Positions 19,146-27,714 of a stretch of 64,000 nucleotides of DNA are shown one piece after another. This DNA is from Desertivirga arenae (GTDB taxonomy: Bacteria > Bacteroidota > Bacteroidia > Sphingobacteriales > Sphingobacteriaceae), in the NCBI RefSeq assembly GCF_017355785.1, contig NZ_JAFEWE010000005.1, forward strand, positions 248,001 through 312,000, written 5' to 3'. The notes under the pieces are model-generated. The model did not search any database and had not been told where the DNA came from. It saw only the letters and a program-made list of their open reading frames with translations. The position numbers and the translations under genes are program-made. Positions within the stretch are counted from its first letter, which is position 1. Each line of letters begins with the position of its first letter.

Positions 19146-20561
19146 TTAGAACACTATAGCCAAGGTCCTGTCATCATGATTTCCTGTACTCCAAAAATCC
19201 ATCCAGTCAGAAAATTGCATAACGATATCGTTGTTATCCGGGTTAATATCCACTTTCACTCCATCCTCATTCTTACCCTTCAAATCATCAAGGAACTCTT
19301 TCCATTTGTTAACATCCTCGAGGTTTGCTTCGACCACAAACTTTGGATCATAAACCCCATCAGACATCAGCATCAGGTAAGAAAAGTCTTGTATTTGCCG
19401 GAAACTGAAACGTGTAGCAAACTTCTCATTTTTGAAGATCTCGGGCATTGTAATAAACCGGGTACCACCACCAAATTCCCCTACATCTATCCAATTCAGC
19501 AAAGTCACCTGAGAAAGTTCTTTATCAAGAACGGCAATAGGACAATCGCCCACCCCAAAAGAGAGAAACACATAACCCGTTTCATACTTTTTAAACAGAG
19601 TAAAGATTAGGGTACAACTAAGGTCTTTAAGAGCATGACCTGCCTTAGAAGCAAAATCCTCCAGCTTTTTATGGACATTTAAAGCTGCCTTACCAAGAGT
19701 GTTATATACAAAAAGCTTTAGTTTACCCTGACTGTCGGGTGCAGTCTTCTCGTTGTGATCCCTTAGTATCTGATCGAATTCGAGCAAGCTTTTAACGGAA
19801 TCTTCCTGTTCAAAAAAATCAACAACAGAACGGCATGCGATGTCAGAACCTTTTCTGGAAAATTTGGCACTACCTGCTCCATCACTTACAACCACAATAC
19901 TCCAACCATTTTGCAGATCTTTATAGGCGAAATCATCCTCGCGAAAAGAACCAACATTGGCATGAGATCGACCACGTTTTGACGAAGCAAGGAGGTATTT
20001 ATCTCCTAAAGGTTCAAATACCGTAATATTGTCTTCCTTCCAGTAAGGATCTTCCCTATCGCTATCCAGGTTCTTCCATAAACTCCTTGGATCAGGGTTA
20101 ATAGTTAGAGGGATTTCCTTTTCATTAAAAGGGTCTTCCTCTGCCTGTCCTTTAAGTTTATATAGGAACTTAAGTTTTATATCTCCACTTGAAGATGGGT
20201 TTCCCGTAATTTGGGCTTGCTTTTCATCAAAGCTTAATCCAGTTTCCTCCAGTCCTTCTAACCTCCATTGCTCCATATCAGTCCAACCTAATTTCTCAAA
20301 ATCGAGCTTAGCTTCATAAGATTTACCTACACTGGCATTTAGAATTCTTACCGATTGCCCCTTTATATCGGCAACCCTATCTTGTATTTTCCACTCAGCC
20401 ATAAGATGGTTCTCGGTTTGATTAATGGTGTTAACCGCCGCAACGACTTTTTCTTCCTTGATAAAACTTTCAAACAGGCCCTTCCGGTTAGAAGGAACCT
20501 GAATATTGTTTTTCCGGAATAGTTCTGTCAGCTGTTCTTTCACACTTCCTGGTTCCGGCAT
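19146..20561 (-). CDS. PP2C-family protein phosphatase with N-terminal Ig-like region
   Basis: A 471-residue protein. Residues 1-60 are helical, and about 70-140 look like a putative Ig/cadherin-like domain (LNASVGKSYEAKLDF...). The PP2C domain covers about 180-471: a GRSHANVGSFREDDF motif (197-211), metal-binding SDGAGS (226-231), a second MSDGVYD motif and a final DDRT (463-466) that supplies the last metal Asp. All key acidic residues are present, so it should be an active Mg/Mn-dependent Ser/Thr phosphatase. It follows the vWA gene by 14 bases and presumably reverses the partner kinase. No signal peptide or membrane helix is seen. Confidence 0.85.
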   Translation of the reverse strand: MPEPGSVKEQLTELFRKNNIQVPSNRKGLFESFIKEEKVVAAVNTINQTENHLMAEWKIQDRVADIKGQSVRILNASVGKSYEAKLDFEKLGWTDMEQWRLEGLEETGLSFDEKQAQITGNPSSSGDIKLKFLYKLKGQAEEDPFNEKEIPLTINPDPRSLWKNLDSDREDPYWKEDNITVFEPLGDKYLLASSKRGRSHANVGSFREDDFAYKDLQNGWSIVVVSDGAGSAKFSRKGSDIACRSVVDFFEQEDSVKSLLEFDQILRDHNEKTAPDSQGKLKLFVYNTLGKAALNVHKKLEDFASKAGHALKDLSCTLIFTLFKKYETGYVFLSFGVGDCPIAVLDKELSQVTLLNWIDVGEFGGGTRFITMPEIFKNEKFATRFSFRQIQDFSYLMLMSDGVYDPKFVVEANLEDVNKWKEFLDDLKGKNEDGVKVDINPDNNDIVMQFSDWMDFWSTGNHDDRTLAIVF

Positions 20562-20575
20562 ATCTGCAAAGGATT

Positions 20576-21214
20576 TTAAGTAACAATGTTTAACTCGGAT
20601 GGAGGCGGAGGAAGCTCTCCAATGCCTGTTACTTCTTTTCCGGCATCTTCCACCTTGGTTGAGGTAACGCCGATGGAAGCAGATACCCAGGAGAAGAACT
20701 TAGAGATGCTCTGGCTATCAGCAGTGTCGAGACTAACTACATTCTCTGTAATTTGCTTTAATAAGTTTGAGTCAGCACCGCTACCGGCAGCACATGCAAC
20801 GGTATAAGCAGTTTTCCGTTTTTTGAACTCTTCTAAGCCCGATTGCCACTCGTCGGTAGGAATTCCATCTGTCATAATGAAAACCAATGGCTTCCAGTCG
20901 CCCTTCTGCTCCTGTGTTGTTTTCGCAACCTCATTATCTATGCAAGTTGCTACCAACTTCAAAGCCTCTCCTAAACTGGTGGTACCAGTGGCTTTAATAT
21001 CTACCATTTGGAAAGAAGCCAGATCAGTTAGAGGAACAAGCTGGCGGGCTGTACTATCAAAAGTGATGATGCTGATAAAGGCAGTTTCAATAGCCTGCGG
21101 ATTTTGTCGCAGGGAACTGATCATCACCTGAACTCCATTTTTAACCGCTTCAATCGGTTCGCCAGTCATCGAACCCGATGTGTCTAATAGTAAATAAACC
21201 GGTAGTCTTCTCAT
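20576..21214 (-). CDS. terY: TerY-like von Willebrand factor A domain protein
   Basis: A 212-residue cytoplasmic vWA protein. The complete metal-ion-dependent adhesion site is visible: DTSGS (11-15), the Thr in KATGTTSLG and the Asp in MTDGIPTDEW. The proline-rich tail GELPPPPSELNIV is the ending usual for TerY-type proteins. It is the first gene of a five-gene operon with PP2C phosphatase, kinase, Ppx-like protein and coiled-coil protein, all spaced 9-30 bases. It likely recruits or presents a target to the kinase/phosphatase pair through Mg-dependent binding. No terC, terD or other tellurite-resistance genes are in the window, so the link to metal stress is by family only. Confidence 0.82.
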   Translation of the reverse strand: MRRLPVYLLLDTSGSMTGEPIEAVKNGVQVMISSLRQNPQAIETAFISIITFDSTARQLVPLTDLASFQMVDIKATGTTSLGEALKLVATCIDNEVAKTTQEQKGDWKPLVFIMTDGIPTDEWQSGLEEFKKRKTAYTVACAAGSGADSNLLKQITENVVSLDTADSQSISKFFSWVSASIGVTSTKVEDAGKEVTGIGELPPPPSELNIVT

Positions 21215-21362
21215 TTCTTGTTTTTCATTAGGTAAATGATAGAAAGCAATCTTCCAGCTCAGACCTTCAGATAGCCGTATATACTGCGTGTATAACTCTC
21301 AAGAAACTTAAAGGTTTTTAGCGAGAAGCGGTATGTTACTTCCTCCCCCCTACCCTTTTCTG

Positions 21363-22625
21363 CTAAACATGCTGTTTTATCAGCCCCTGATTCAAACAAA
21401 TCCCAAGCCCGGGCTTGTCAGATACAGGGATATAGCCATTTATAAAAGCCTCCTTCGGCGTTACTAAGTCATTACTCCAGGGAACTTCACCAAACGCGTA
21501 CTCCAGAATGCAGAAATTAGGAAGAGTGGCGCAGACAGCTACGCTTGCTGCCGTAGCAACAGGGCCACTAGGGTTGTGTGGAGCAACCTGAATATCTCCT
21601 GCCGCTTCTGCGGCTGCTGCTATGTATTTAAGTTCAAGGATCCCCCCGCAATGCTTTACATCAGGCATAATAATTCCAAGTGCCATGGTATTGATCAATT
21701 CAGCATATTCCTTTCGTCCGAAGACAGACTCTCCACCGGCAAGCGTTTGTTTGATAGATTCCTTTATTTGTTTTGTTTCCTTCGGATACTTTAAAGGATT
21801 AACTGGTTCTTCAAACCAAAATAAGTCGGCAGCTTCAACTCGCCTGGCGGTCTCTATAGATAGATTGAGATTCAGGTGACTGTGCACATCGATTAAAAGG
21901 TCAATCTCCTTTCCAATAGCCGACCGCACACCCTCAATACATTTTATTCCATGCAGAATATCTTCTTCAATTTGTGCAGGGCTTGATTTATCTAACGCTC
22001 GCATTTCATCAAAAGGCGCAAGTTTCAAGGCTGTGAATCCTTGTCTAAGGGCTTGCTCCGCATTTTTCTGGAAAGAAGCCACAGGTCTTTTCCCATTTGC
22101 ATCACGATCGTTAGTGGCCCGGTTAATATTGGCATACACTCTGATCTTATCTCTTAGCTTTCCTCCAAGTAAGGTGTGAACCGGCACCCCAAGGGCTTTT
22201 CCATTTAAATCCCAGAGCGCTTGCTCCAAACCACTAAAAACTGTCCTTTTTATTTTGGTATCTGCTATCTTAAATGCCTTCTGCCTGAAAGCCTCTAATT
22301 CAAACGGAGAACTACCCTTAAGAAAACTAAAAAGAAGGTTCAGCTCCTTTCTCACAGCAACTTCATTCCCGGGCGCAGTTCCTGCCACCGCTTGCGAACA
22401 TTCTCCCAGTCCCACCAATCCTTTATTGGTTTTCAATTCAATGAAATACCAGTTTCCCCGCTGGTTAACTTTTACAACATGAAGGCTGAGATCAGTGATT
22501 TTCAGAGCTTCATTCCCTGGATTGATCAAGGCTTTGGCATCCAGAACTGGGGATGCTAAGGGAAGCGCCGCTACCATGCCTGCGTTCTTTAAAAAATTGC
22601 GGCGTGAAGTGTTTTCAGATGACAT
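21363..22625 (-). CDS. enolase-superfamily (mandelate racemase/galactonate dehydratase-type) enzyme with Tat signal
   Basis: A 420-residue protein with a twin-arginine signal (SRRNFLK at 7-13, hydrophobic stretch to about 25). The capping domain covers about 38-150. The barrel carries LKLAPFDE, IDVHSH (Asp-x-His as in galactonate dehydratases), WFEEP, LAGGES and DVKHCG for metal binding, and APHNPSGP with the catalytic His. These point to a sugar-acid dehydratase of the mandelate racemase subgroup. Substrate is unknown; an aldonic or uronic acid released from a sulfated acidic glycan would fit. It is the last gene of the sulfatase operon, 18 bases after the sulfatase relic. Export by Tat to the periplasm is unusual for a catabolic dehydratase. 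Confidence 0.8.
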   Translation of the reverse strand: MSSENTSRRNFLKNAGMVAALPLASPVLDAKALINPGNEALKITDLSLHVVKVNQRGNWYFIELKTNKGLVGLGECSQAVAGTAPGNEVAVRKELNLLFSFLKGSSPFELEAFRQKAFKIADTKIKRTVFSGLEQALWDLNGKALGVPVHTLLGGKLRDKIRVYANINRATNDRDANGKRPVASFQKNAEQALRQGFTALKLAPFDEMRALDKSSPAQIEEDILHGIKCIEGVRSAIGKEIDLLIDVHSHLNLNLSIETARRVEAADLFWFEEPVNPLKYPKETKQIKESIKQTLAGGESVFGRKEYAELINTMALGIIMPDVKHCGGILELKYIAAAAEAAGDIQVAPHNPSGPVATAASVAVCATLPNFCILEYAFGEVPWSNDLVTPKEAFINGYIPVSDKPGLGICLNQGLIKQHV

Positions 22626-22643
22626 TGTTGTAAAATTTTAAGA

Positions 22644-23005
22644 TTAATCAAGCCTAAGACTATCTTTATTATCGTAGTGATAATTCCATTTTTTCATATA
22701 CTCGTCTGCAGGCAGAAAAGAATCACGCGCCTGCTGCAGTCTCCTTTGTAACACTTTGTCTAAGTTCTTTTGCAGTGAAGCAAACTCTGATTTACTTACC
22801 AGATTATTCAACTGGTAAGGATCTTTAAGGTTGTCATATAGCAGCCATGGACCTTTCAAATCCTTCACATAAGTGTAGCGGGCGGTTCGAATGGCACGAT
22901 ATTCCTTTCCTCCACTCAAAAAATTGTTCTCATGAAAAGGCAAGTAATACCTCCTATGATCGCAATGGCAGTCAAAGTCATCCAGGTAGCTTTTCTAACT
23001 TGCAT
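22644..23005 (-). pseudogene. sulfatase relic: signal peptide and C-terminus joined out of frame
   Basis: An ATG at 23005..23003, one base after the stop of the upstream sulfatase, opens a signal-peptide-like start (MQVRKATWMTLTAIAIIGG, then ITCLFMRTIF and a stop; 29 codons). In another frame the same DNA reads LPFHENNFLSGG and continues for about 100 codons with EYRAIRTARYTYVKD and GPWLLYDNLKDPYQLNNLV, the standard C-terminal end of a type I sulfatase. The whole catalytic core with its CxPxR motif is missing. A large internal deletion with frame change explains this better than a true 99-residue gene starting at the internal ATG 22943, although that short protein could still be made. Confidence 0.75.
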
Positions 23006-23006
23006 A

Positions 23007-24419
23007 CTAAAGGGCTTTTAACTTCAAATCCTTATATTTTCTCCGCATTGTTTCCAACTGTCCTTTGAAGCGCTTGTCACCAGCAAGATTTTTGGTTTCA
23101 TGAGGATCATTCTTCACATCATAAAGTTCTTCGTAGTTATGCTCCGTAAATAACATATACTTCCACCTACCTCCTGCTACACCTTCTACTTTTGGGATCT
23201 TAGGACTACCCTGAAACGTATGCTCATAAAAAAATTCCCGCTTCGACCTGTCCTCTTTCAGCAAATCATTTCCCTGCATGCCTTCAGAAACAGAAAGACC
23301 GGCTGCTCCAAGGATAGTTGGAGCGATATCAATATTAAGAGCTACCTGCTCTGAGACCTTTCCTTTTGATAAATTCTCCAGTGGATTGTAAATAATCAGA
23401 GGAACCCTTATTGATTCTTCATGACCATACCATTTACCTTCCAGTCCGTGCTCACCTAAATAAAAGCCGTTATCCCCCATGAAAATGACGATCGTATTAT
23501 CAGCTATACCTAATTCTTTGAGCTTCGAAACAAGCTTTCCCACAGCTTCGTCAACTCCGGTGATCAATCTGTAGTAGTTTTTCACCGACTCCTGATATAG
23601 CTCGGGACTGGAAAAAAACGTCCTCCAGCGAACTCTGGCAATATTTTCTTCTGTTTTAAAGAAATCCGGAAAGGATTCCCAATATCTCGGATCTGCAGTT
23701 TGCGGAACGGGAACCTTATTATCATTATATAAGTTCTTAAACCTATCCTGCACTATAAACTTTGGAGGATTGCCATCAAGTTCATGCGGCGCCTTGAAAC
23801 CAATAGAGAGACAAAAAGGGCCCTGCTTACCAAACTGATCCAGGAACTTTTGAATATCGCTGCTTACACTATCTGTGTTGTGAACAATTTCTCCGCTCAG
23901 GTTCTTTAGCTCATAGTCAGGTTGCACCTTTGGTGTACATGACCAATAATCAAATTCTTCAATAGGAGGCTTCAATCCCACACCATACTTGCCAATGAAG
24001 CCCGTTTTATAACCCGCCTTTTTTAGCAGGAATGGATAGGTATTTCGAACAGCTTCCTGAGAAAAGTCTGTTGTAAAATTGTTTATTTTATGTCTCGAGA
24101 CATATTGACCACTTAAAATACTGGCTCTGCTTGTGCAGCAAATAGCGGTAGTTACGTAGGCGTTTCCGAACCTGGTACCTGCATTAGCCAAACGATCAAG
24201 GTTTGGCGTTTGAATAATTGAATTTCCTGCAACCCCTAGGGCATCCCACCGATGATCATCGGTGAGAATAAAGATTATGTTGGGCTTTGCCGCCTTTGTT
24301 TGAGCGATCGCAGTAAAACCTGACAAAGCAAGGAGCAGATGTGCTCCTTGCCTCACTAACCAATGATTTATGTTTCCAAGCGTATAGAAGGAACCTTTAT
24401 TATTTTTTTGCATTAGCAC
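23007..24419 (-). CDS. type I sulfatase with CCTSR site (S1)
   Basis: A 470-residue exported sulfatase. The signal region covers 1-40 (ending TAIAQ), metal-binding Asps lie in ILTDDH (51-56), and the formylglycine motif is Cys94-C-T-S-R98, with Thr in place of the usual Pro. GKYGVG, FKAPHE and MGDNGFYLGEHG supply later active-site residues, and the C-terminal subdomain holds YEELYDVKNDPHETKNLAG. It hydrolyses a sulfate ester on a sugar; the target position is unknown. CCTSR is seen in some active S1 sulfatases, so it is probably functional after Cys-to-formylglycine conversion. The start overlaps the upstream sulfatase end by 20 bases, which indicates translational coupling. A second ATG two codons on is equally possible. 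Confidence 0.9.
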   Translation of the reverse strand: MLMQKNNKGSFYTLGNINHWLVRQGAHLLLALSGFTAIAQTKAAKPNIIFILTDDHRWDALGVAGNSIIQTPNLDRLANAGTRFGNAYVTTAICCTSRASILSGQYVSRHKINNFTTDFSQEAVRNTYPFLLKKAGYKTGFIGKYGVGLKPPIEEFDYWSCTPKVQPDYELKNLSGEIVHNTDSVSSDIQKFLDQFGKQGPFCLSIGFKAPHELDGNPPKFIVQDRFKNLYNDNKVPVPQTADPRYWESFPDFFKTEENIARVRWRTFFSSPELYQESVKNYYRLITGVDEAVGKLVSKLKELGIADNTIVIFMGDNGFYLGEHGLEGKWYGHEESIRVPLIIYNPLENLSKGKVSEQVALNIDIAPTILGAAGLSVSEGMQGNDLLKEDRSKREFFYEHTFQGSPKIPKVEGVAGGRWKYMLFTEHNYEELYDVKNDPHETKNLAGDKRFKGQLETMRRKYKDLKLKAL

Positions 24420-26247
24420 GTGTTGAAGTTAGAGATAAAAGATACCTCGCATGAGATAGATCGTAAACTGTAGAATTACTATCCGCGACTATCGTCTTAA
24501 GCTTCTCGTTAAATTGCCCCAGGTCTTTCCTTTCGACAGATAACAGGACATTGAAGGCCTGCACTCTGGCGATATTGTTAGTTGAATTAAGAGCAGACGA
24601 AATCACAGCCAGACCCTGATTTTTTTCTCCCAGTTTATATACGGCCTCTGCTGCTGCAATTCTTACGGCCTCAACCTGGTCGTTGAGCAATTCAGATACC
24701 TGTGCTTTCGCCGAAGATGCTTTTGTTCCCAATATGGTTATTCCAGTTGCTGCCCAGTAACGTACCACAGCGTCCTTATCCTTTAATCTTTTTGTTATTT
24801 CAGGTAACTGTTTCGGATCGCGACTTGATGCCAGCTCTGCTGTTTCAAGCACCCTTGCAACATCATATCCTGAAGATCTCGCGAAATCATAAGGAGCTGT
24901 ACTTTTGGCAATTTCTTCCAGCTGAGCTTCCGGAATAAAACCAATATCCCTAGTCTCGACCAGCGTTTTATGCAGCTGCTTCCGCAAACGTTCCAGATCA
25001 GCCTGATATTCCTTCTTACCGGCCAGGTTATTTATGTTATGTGGATCAGCAACAACATCATACAGTTCTTCGGATGGCTTTTCCTTCCAGAATACCAGCT
25101 GTGTTTCATTTAAAGTTCCTGCTCTATACTCCCTCTCCCAGGATTGCATAGATGGCGCCTTCCATGAATAAGCAACATGCTGGCCGTAGATCTTGTGTGG
25201 ATAATAATTCCTGATGTACCTGAAACGTTTATCTCTTAAAGACCTGATCTTATCCTCTGTCTCGTCCATCCGGCCACGAAAATTAAATGCATACTTATTT
25301 TCAGCCGGCAAAACAGGTCCTGCAAACGGTCTACCCTGCATGTACTCAGGAATTTTAATTCCTGTCAGATTTAAAATAGATGGAGCAAAATCCAGAAAAG
25401 TAACCAGCCGGTCTGTTCTGGTCCCCGGGGCTTGTGGTGCTAAATGCCTGTATTTTTCAGGAAAACGAATGATCAAGGGAACATGAAGTCCTGACTCGAA
25501 CATAAACCGTTTGCTACGAGGTAAAACACCTCCATTATCTGCATAATAAAATACAATGGTATTCTCCGCTAAACCAGCCTCTTCCAGTTCTCTAAGCAAT
25601 TTGCCGGCTTGCTGATCCATTTGCTCTACCTTGTCGTAATACAAAGCCCAGTCATGTTTCATCTCTTCGGTACCAGGATGGTAAGGCGGCACTGGGGCTT
25701 TCGAGGGATCGTGCCTTAAATCCGGCTGCTTTCCGTGGATATTGCTTTCATGCGATATATTAAGATTAAACACCGCAAAGAATGGCTGTCCCGACTTGCG
25801 GTTTTTATACGTCGCAGTATTACTCGATTCATCCCAGGCGTCCGCCTGATCTCCTGTATTATAATCCTTTTTCGCATTATTGGTAGTATAATACCCTGAC
25901 TCTCTGAGATATTTAGGAAAAAATTTGATAAAAGATGGTGAAGGATAGCTGCTTCGCATATTCTCTGTTCCCAAGGTTGTTGGAAGCATTCCCGTTATAA
26001 GTGTACAGCGGGATGGGGCACAAACAGGTGCTGTAGAAAATGCATTTTCATACAAAATACCCTTAGTTGAAAATTTGTCCAGATTGGGAGTTGTAGCGTA
26101 CTTGTCCCCATAACATCCAAGAAAGGTGCTATTATCTTCACTGACTATCCACAGAATATTGGGCTTTGCGGATTGAGATCTTGCCTGAACGCTCCAGCCT
26201 ATCACAAGAGCCAGGGCTATAATTTTTTTAAATGATGATACAATCAT
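24400..26247 (-). CDS. sulfamidase-like sulfatase with C-terminal HEAT repeats (S2)
   Basis: A 615-residue protein. Signal peptide 1-25. The sulfatase domain covers about 28-440 with VSEDNS metal site, formylglycine motif Cys76-A-P-S-R80, YYADNGG metal pair and the end motif EELYDVVADPHNINNLAG. The residues after about 455 form an alpha-helical repeat domain (RDPKQLPEITKRLKDKDAVV, AVRIAAAEAVYKLGEKNQ, TNNIARVQAFNVLL) of the HEAT type, a build known in heparan N-sulfatase-like enzymes of Bacteroidota. The extra domain probably contacts the glycan or a partner. It lies 8 bases after the preceding gene and overlaps the following one. Confidence 0.88.
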   Translation of the reverse strand: MIVSSFKKIIALALVIGWSVQARSQSAKPNILWIVSEDNSTFLGCYGDKYATTPNLDKFSTKGILYENAFSTAPVCAPSRCTLITGMLPTTLGTENMRSSYPSPSFIKFFPKYLRESGYYTTNNAKKDYNTGDQADAWDESSNTATYKNRKSGQPFFAVFNLNISHESNIHGKQPDLRHDPSKAPVPPYHPGTEEMKHDWALYYDKVEQMDQQAGKLLRELEEAGLAENTIVFYYADNGGVLPRSKRFMFESGLHVPLIIRFPEKYRHLAPQAPGTRTDRLVTFLDFAPSILNLTGIKIPEYMQGRPFAGPVLPAENKYAFNFRGRMDETEDKIRSLRDKRFRYIRNYYPHKIYGQHVAYSWKAPSMQSWEREYRAGTLNETQLVFWKEKPSEELYDVVADPHNINNLAGKKEYQADLERLRKQLHKTLVETRDIGFIPEAQLEEIAKSTAPYDFARSSGYDVARVLETAELASSRDPKQLPEITKRLKDKDAVVRYWAATGITILGTKASSAKAQVSELLNDQVEAVRIAAAEAVYKLGEKNQGLAVISSALNSTNNIARVQAFNVLLSVERKDLGQFNEKLKTIVADSNSTVYDLSHARYLLSLTSTRANAKK

Positions 26248-26255
26248 GGTGCTGT

Positions 26256-27689
26256 TTAATTTCTAGCTGGAGGAGGAACCGGCAATGGAACATAATCCTG
26301 ATTCAGGATCATCCATTCCTGCAAACGGGCTTTCAATTCTTTCTCAATTGTTGCCACTTCAGGCTTTCCTGCAAGATTGTTGAACTCATGCGGATCGTTC
26401 TTCAAATCGAAGATCTCGAACATAGGACGACTTTTGGCAAAGAACAGTTTAGCATACTTTTCATCCAGTTGTCCTTTATCGTTCTGCTCTTTTAACTTAA
26501 GCCAGAAAGGCTGACCTGCAAAATCAACAGGGTGGTAAGGAAGCTGCCACATGGCATTGTAAATCAACTTGTAATTCTTATTGAAAACGGTGCGACCCAG
26601 GTCGAAATTAGCAGTATTAGTAGGTAAACCTGATCCATGTGCTCCTCTAACGGCAAACACATACTCTCTCGGCTCTGCCTGCGAGTTGGAGAACACTGGT
26701 GTAATGCTTTTTCCTGTAAATTCTTTTGGTTTAACAACACCGGCTACTTCCAGAAAGGTTGGCGCCAGGTCTTCACCCGAAATCAAAGCCTCAGATTTTT
26801 GACCTCCTTTAATTTTCGCCGGCCACCTAACTAGTAAAGGCACATGAATTCCCAGATCGTAGAGAGTTCCCTTACCTCTTAAAAGAGCACCACCATTATC
26901 TCCCATAAATACAATCAACGTGTTTTTGGATAATCCACGCTTTTCAACTTCATCTAATAATAGGCCAACATTATGATCCAATCGCTGGATCTCCCCCAGG
27001 TAGCCCGCAAAGTCCTCTCTTAATTCCCTGGTGTCTGGCCAACCTTCCGGTAAAGTGATCTTAGAAGGATCTGGTTCAAAATTCTTTGCATTAAAAATAC
27101 GGTGAGGATCATTATAGCCTACCTGAATAAAAAATGGCTTGCCCTTCGGAACCAGGTCAGCAAACTCCCTAAACTGAGTTAAGGCATCCTCATTAGAACC
27201 GGTTTTTAAATAATCAACCCTTTTCTTAAATGTTCTCAGATCATATTTATTAAACACATCCTCCGTTTCCGGTGGTGTTGCCGAACCATCCAGGTGAAAT
27301 GTACGACCGCAAATTCCGGTGAAATATCCGGCTTTTCTCAGCACCTCAGGATACGTGACAATATCAGCAGATAAAGGTGCAGAAAAACGGCTCATACGAA
27401 TATCTATCACAGACCTGCCCGTCATGAAAGACGCTCTTGAAAGCACACATTGCGGAGCTGTAGTATAAGCCCGGTTAAATTGAATCCCGTCTTTTGCAAA
27501 CTTATCGAGATTAGGCGTTTTTAAATCAGGGTAACCATACGTGCCAAGAAAAGGCGCACTCTGGTCATCCGAAAGAATGAGGATAATATTTGGGCGGCTC
27601 TCATTCTTCTTCTGAGCTAAAGCTGTTGAAAAAACACCTATTACTGTCAACGAGACAACAAGTAGAGTTTTGAAATTAATTATTTTCAT
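26256..27689 (-). CDS. type I sulfatase with non-standard CVLSR site (S3)
   Basis: A 477-residue protein with signal peptide 1-26 (ALAQ). LILSDDQS gives the metal Asps, FMGDNGG the later Asp-Asn pair, and FEIFDLKNDPHEFNNLAGKP closes the C-terminal subdomain. The formylglycine motif reads Cys81-V-L-S-R85: Leu stands where Pro, Ala, Ser or Thr is expected. The usual GKWHLG is replaced by GRTFHLDG, lacking the Lys. Overall similarity is to the sulfamidase-like (heparan N-sulfatase) group. Either the maturase accepts this motif or the protein is less active. It is in the middle of the operon (25 bases after S4, 8 before S2). Confidence 0.82.
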   Translation of the reverse strand: MKIINFKTLLVVSLTVIGVFSTALAQKKNESRPNIILILSDDQSAPFLGTYGYPDLKTPNLDKFAKDGIQFNRAYTTAPQCVLSRASFMTGRSVIDIRMSRFSAPLSADIVTYPEVLRKAGYFTGICGRTFHLDGSATPPETEDVFNKYDLRTFKKRVDYLKTGSNEDALTQFREFADLVPKGKPFFIQVGYNDPHRIFNAKNFEPDPSKITLPEGWPDTRELREDFAGYLGEIQRLDHNVGLLLDEVEKRGLSKNTLIVFMGDNGGALLRGKGTLYDLGIHVPLLVRWPAKIKGGQKSEALISGEDLAPTFLEVAGVVKPKEFTGKSITPVFSNSQAEPREYVFAVRGAHGSGLPTNTANFDLGRTVFNKNYKLIYNAMWQLPYHPVDFAGQPFWLKLKEQNDKGQLDEKYAKLFFAKSRPMFEIFDLKNDPHEFNNLAGKPEVATIEKELKARLQEWMILNQDYVPLPVPPPARN

Positions 27690-27714
27690 AATGATGTGGA
27701 TGCTATTAAATCTA

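Noticed and set aside
21250-21360. Weak palindromic stretch GTATATACTGCGTGTATAAC and possible terminator after the dehydratase gene
   Set aside because: The stem is short and interrupted and no T-run follows; it could not be supported as a terminator or operator.
22644-22943. An independent 99-residue protein
   Set aside because: Its sequence is the C-terminal end of a sulfatase and a matching signal peptide start lies just upstream in another frame, so a relic is the better call.
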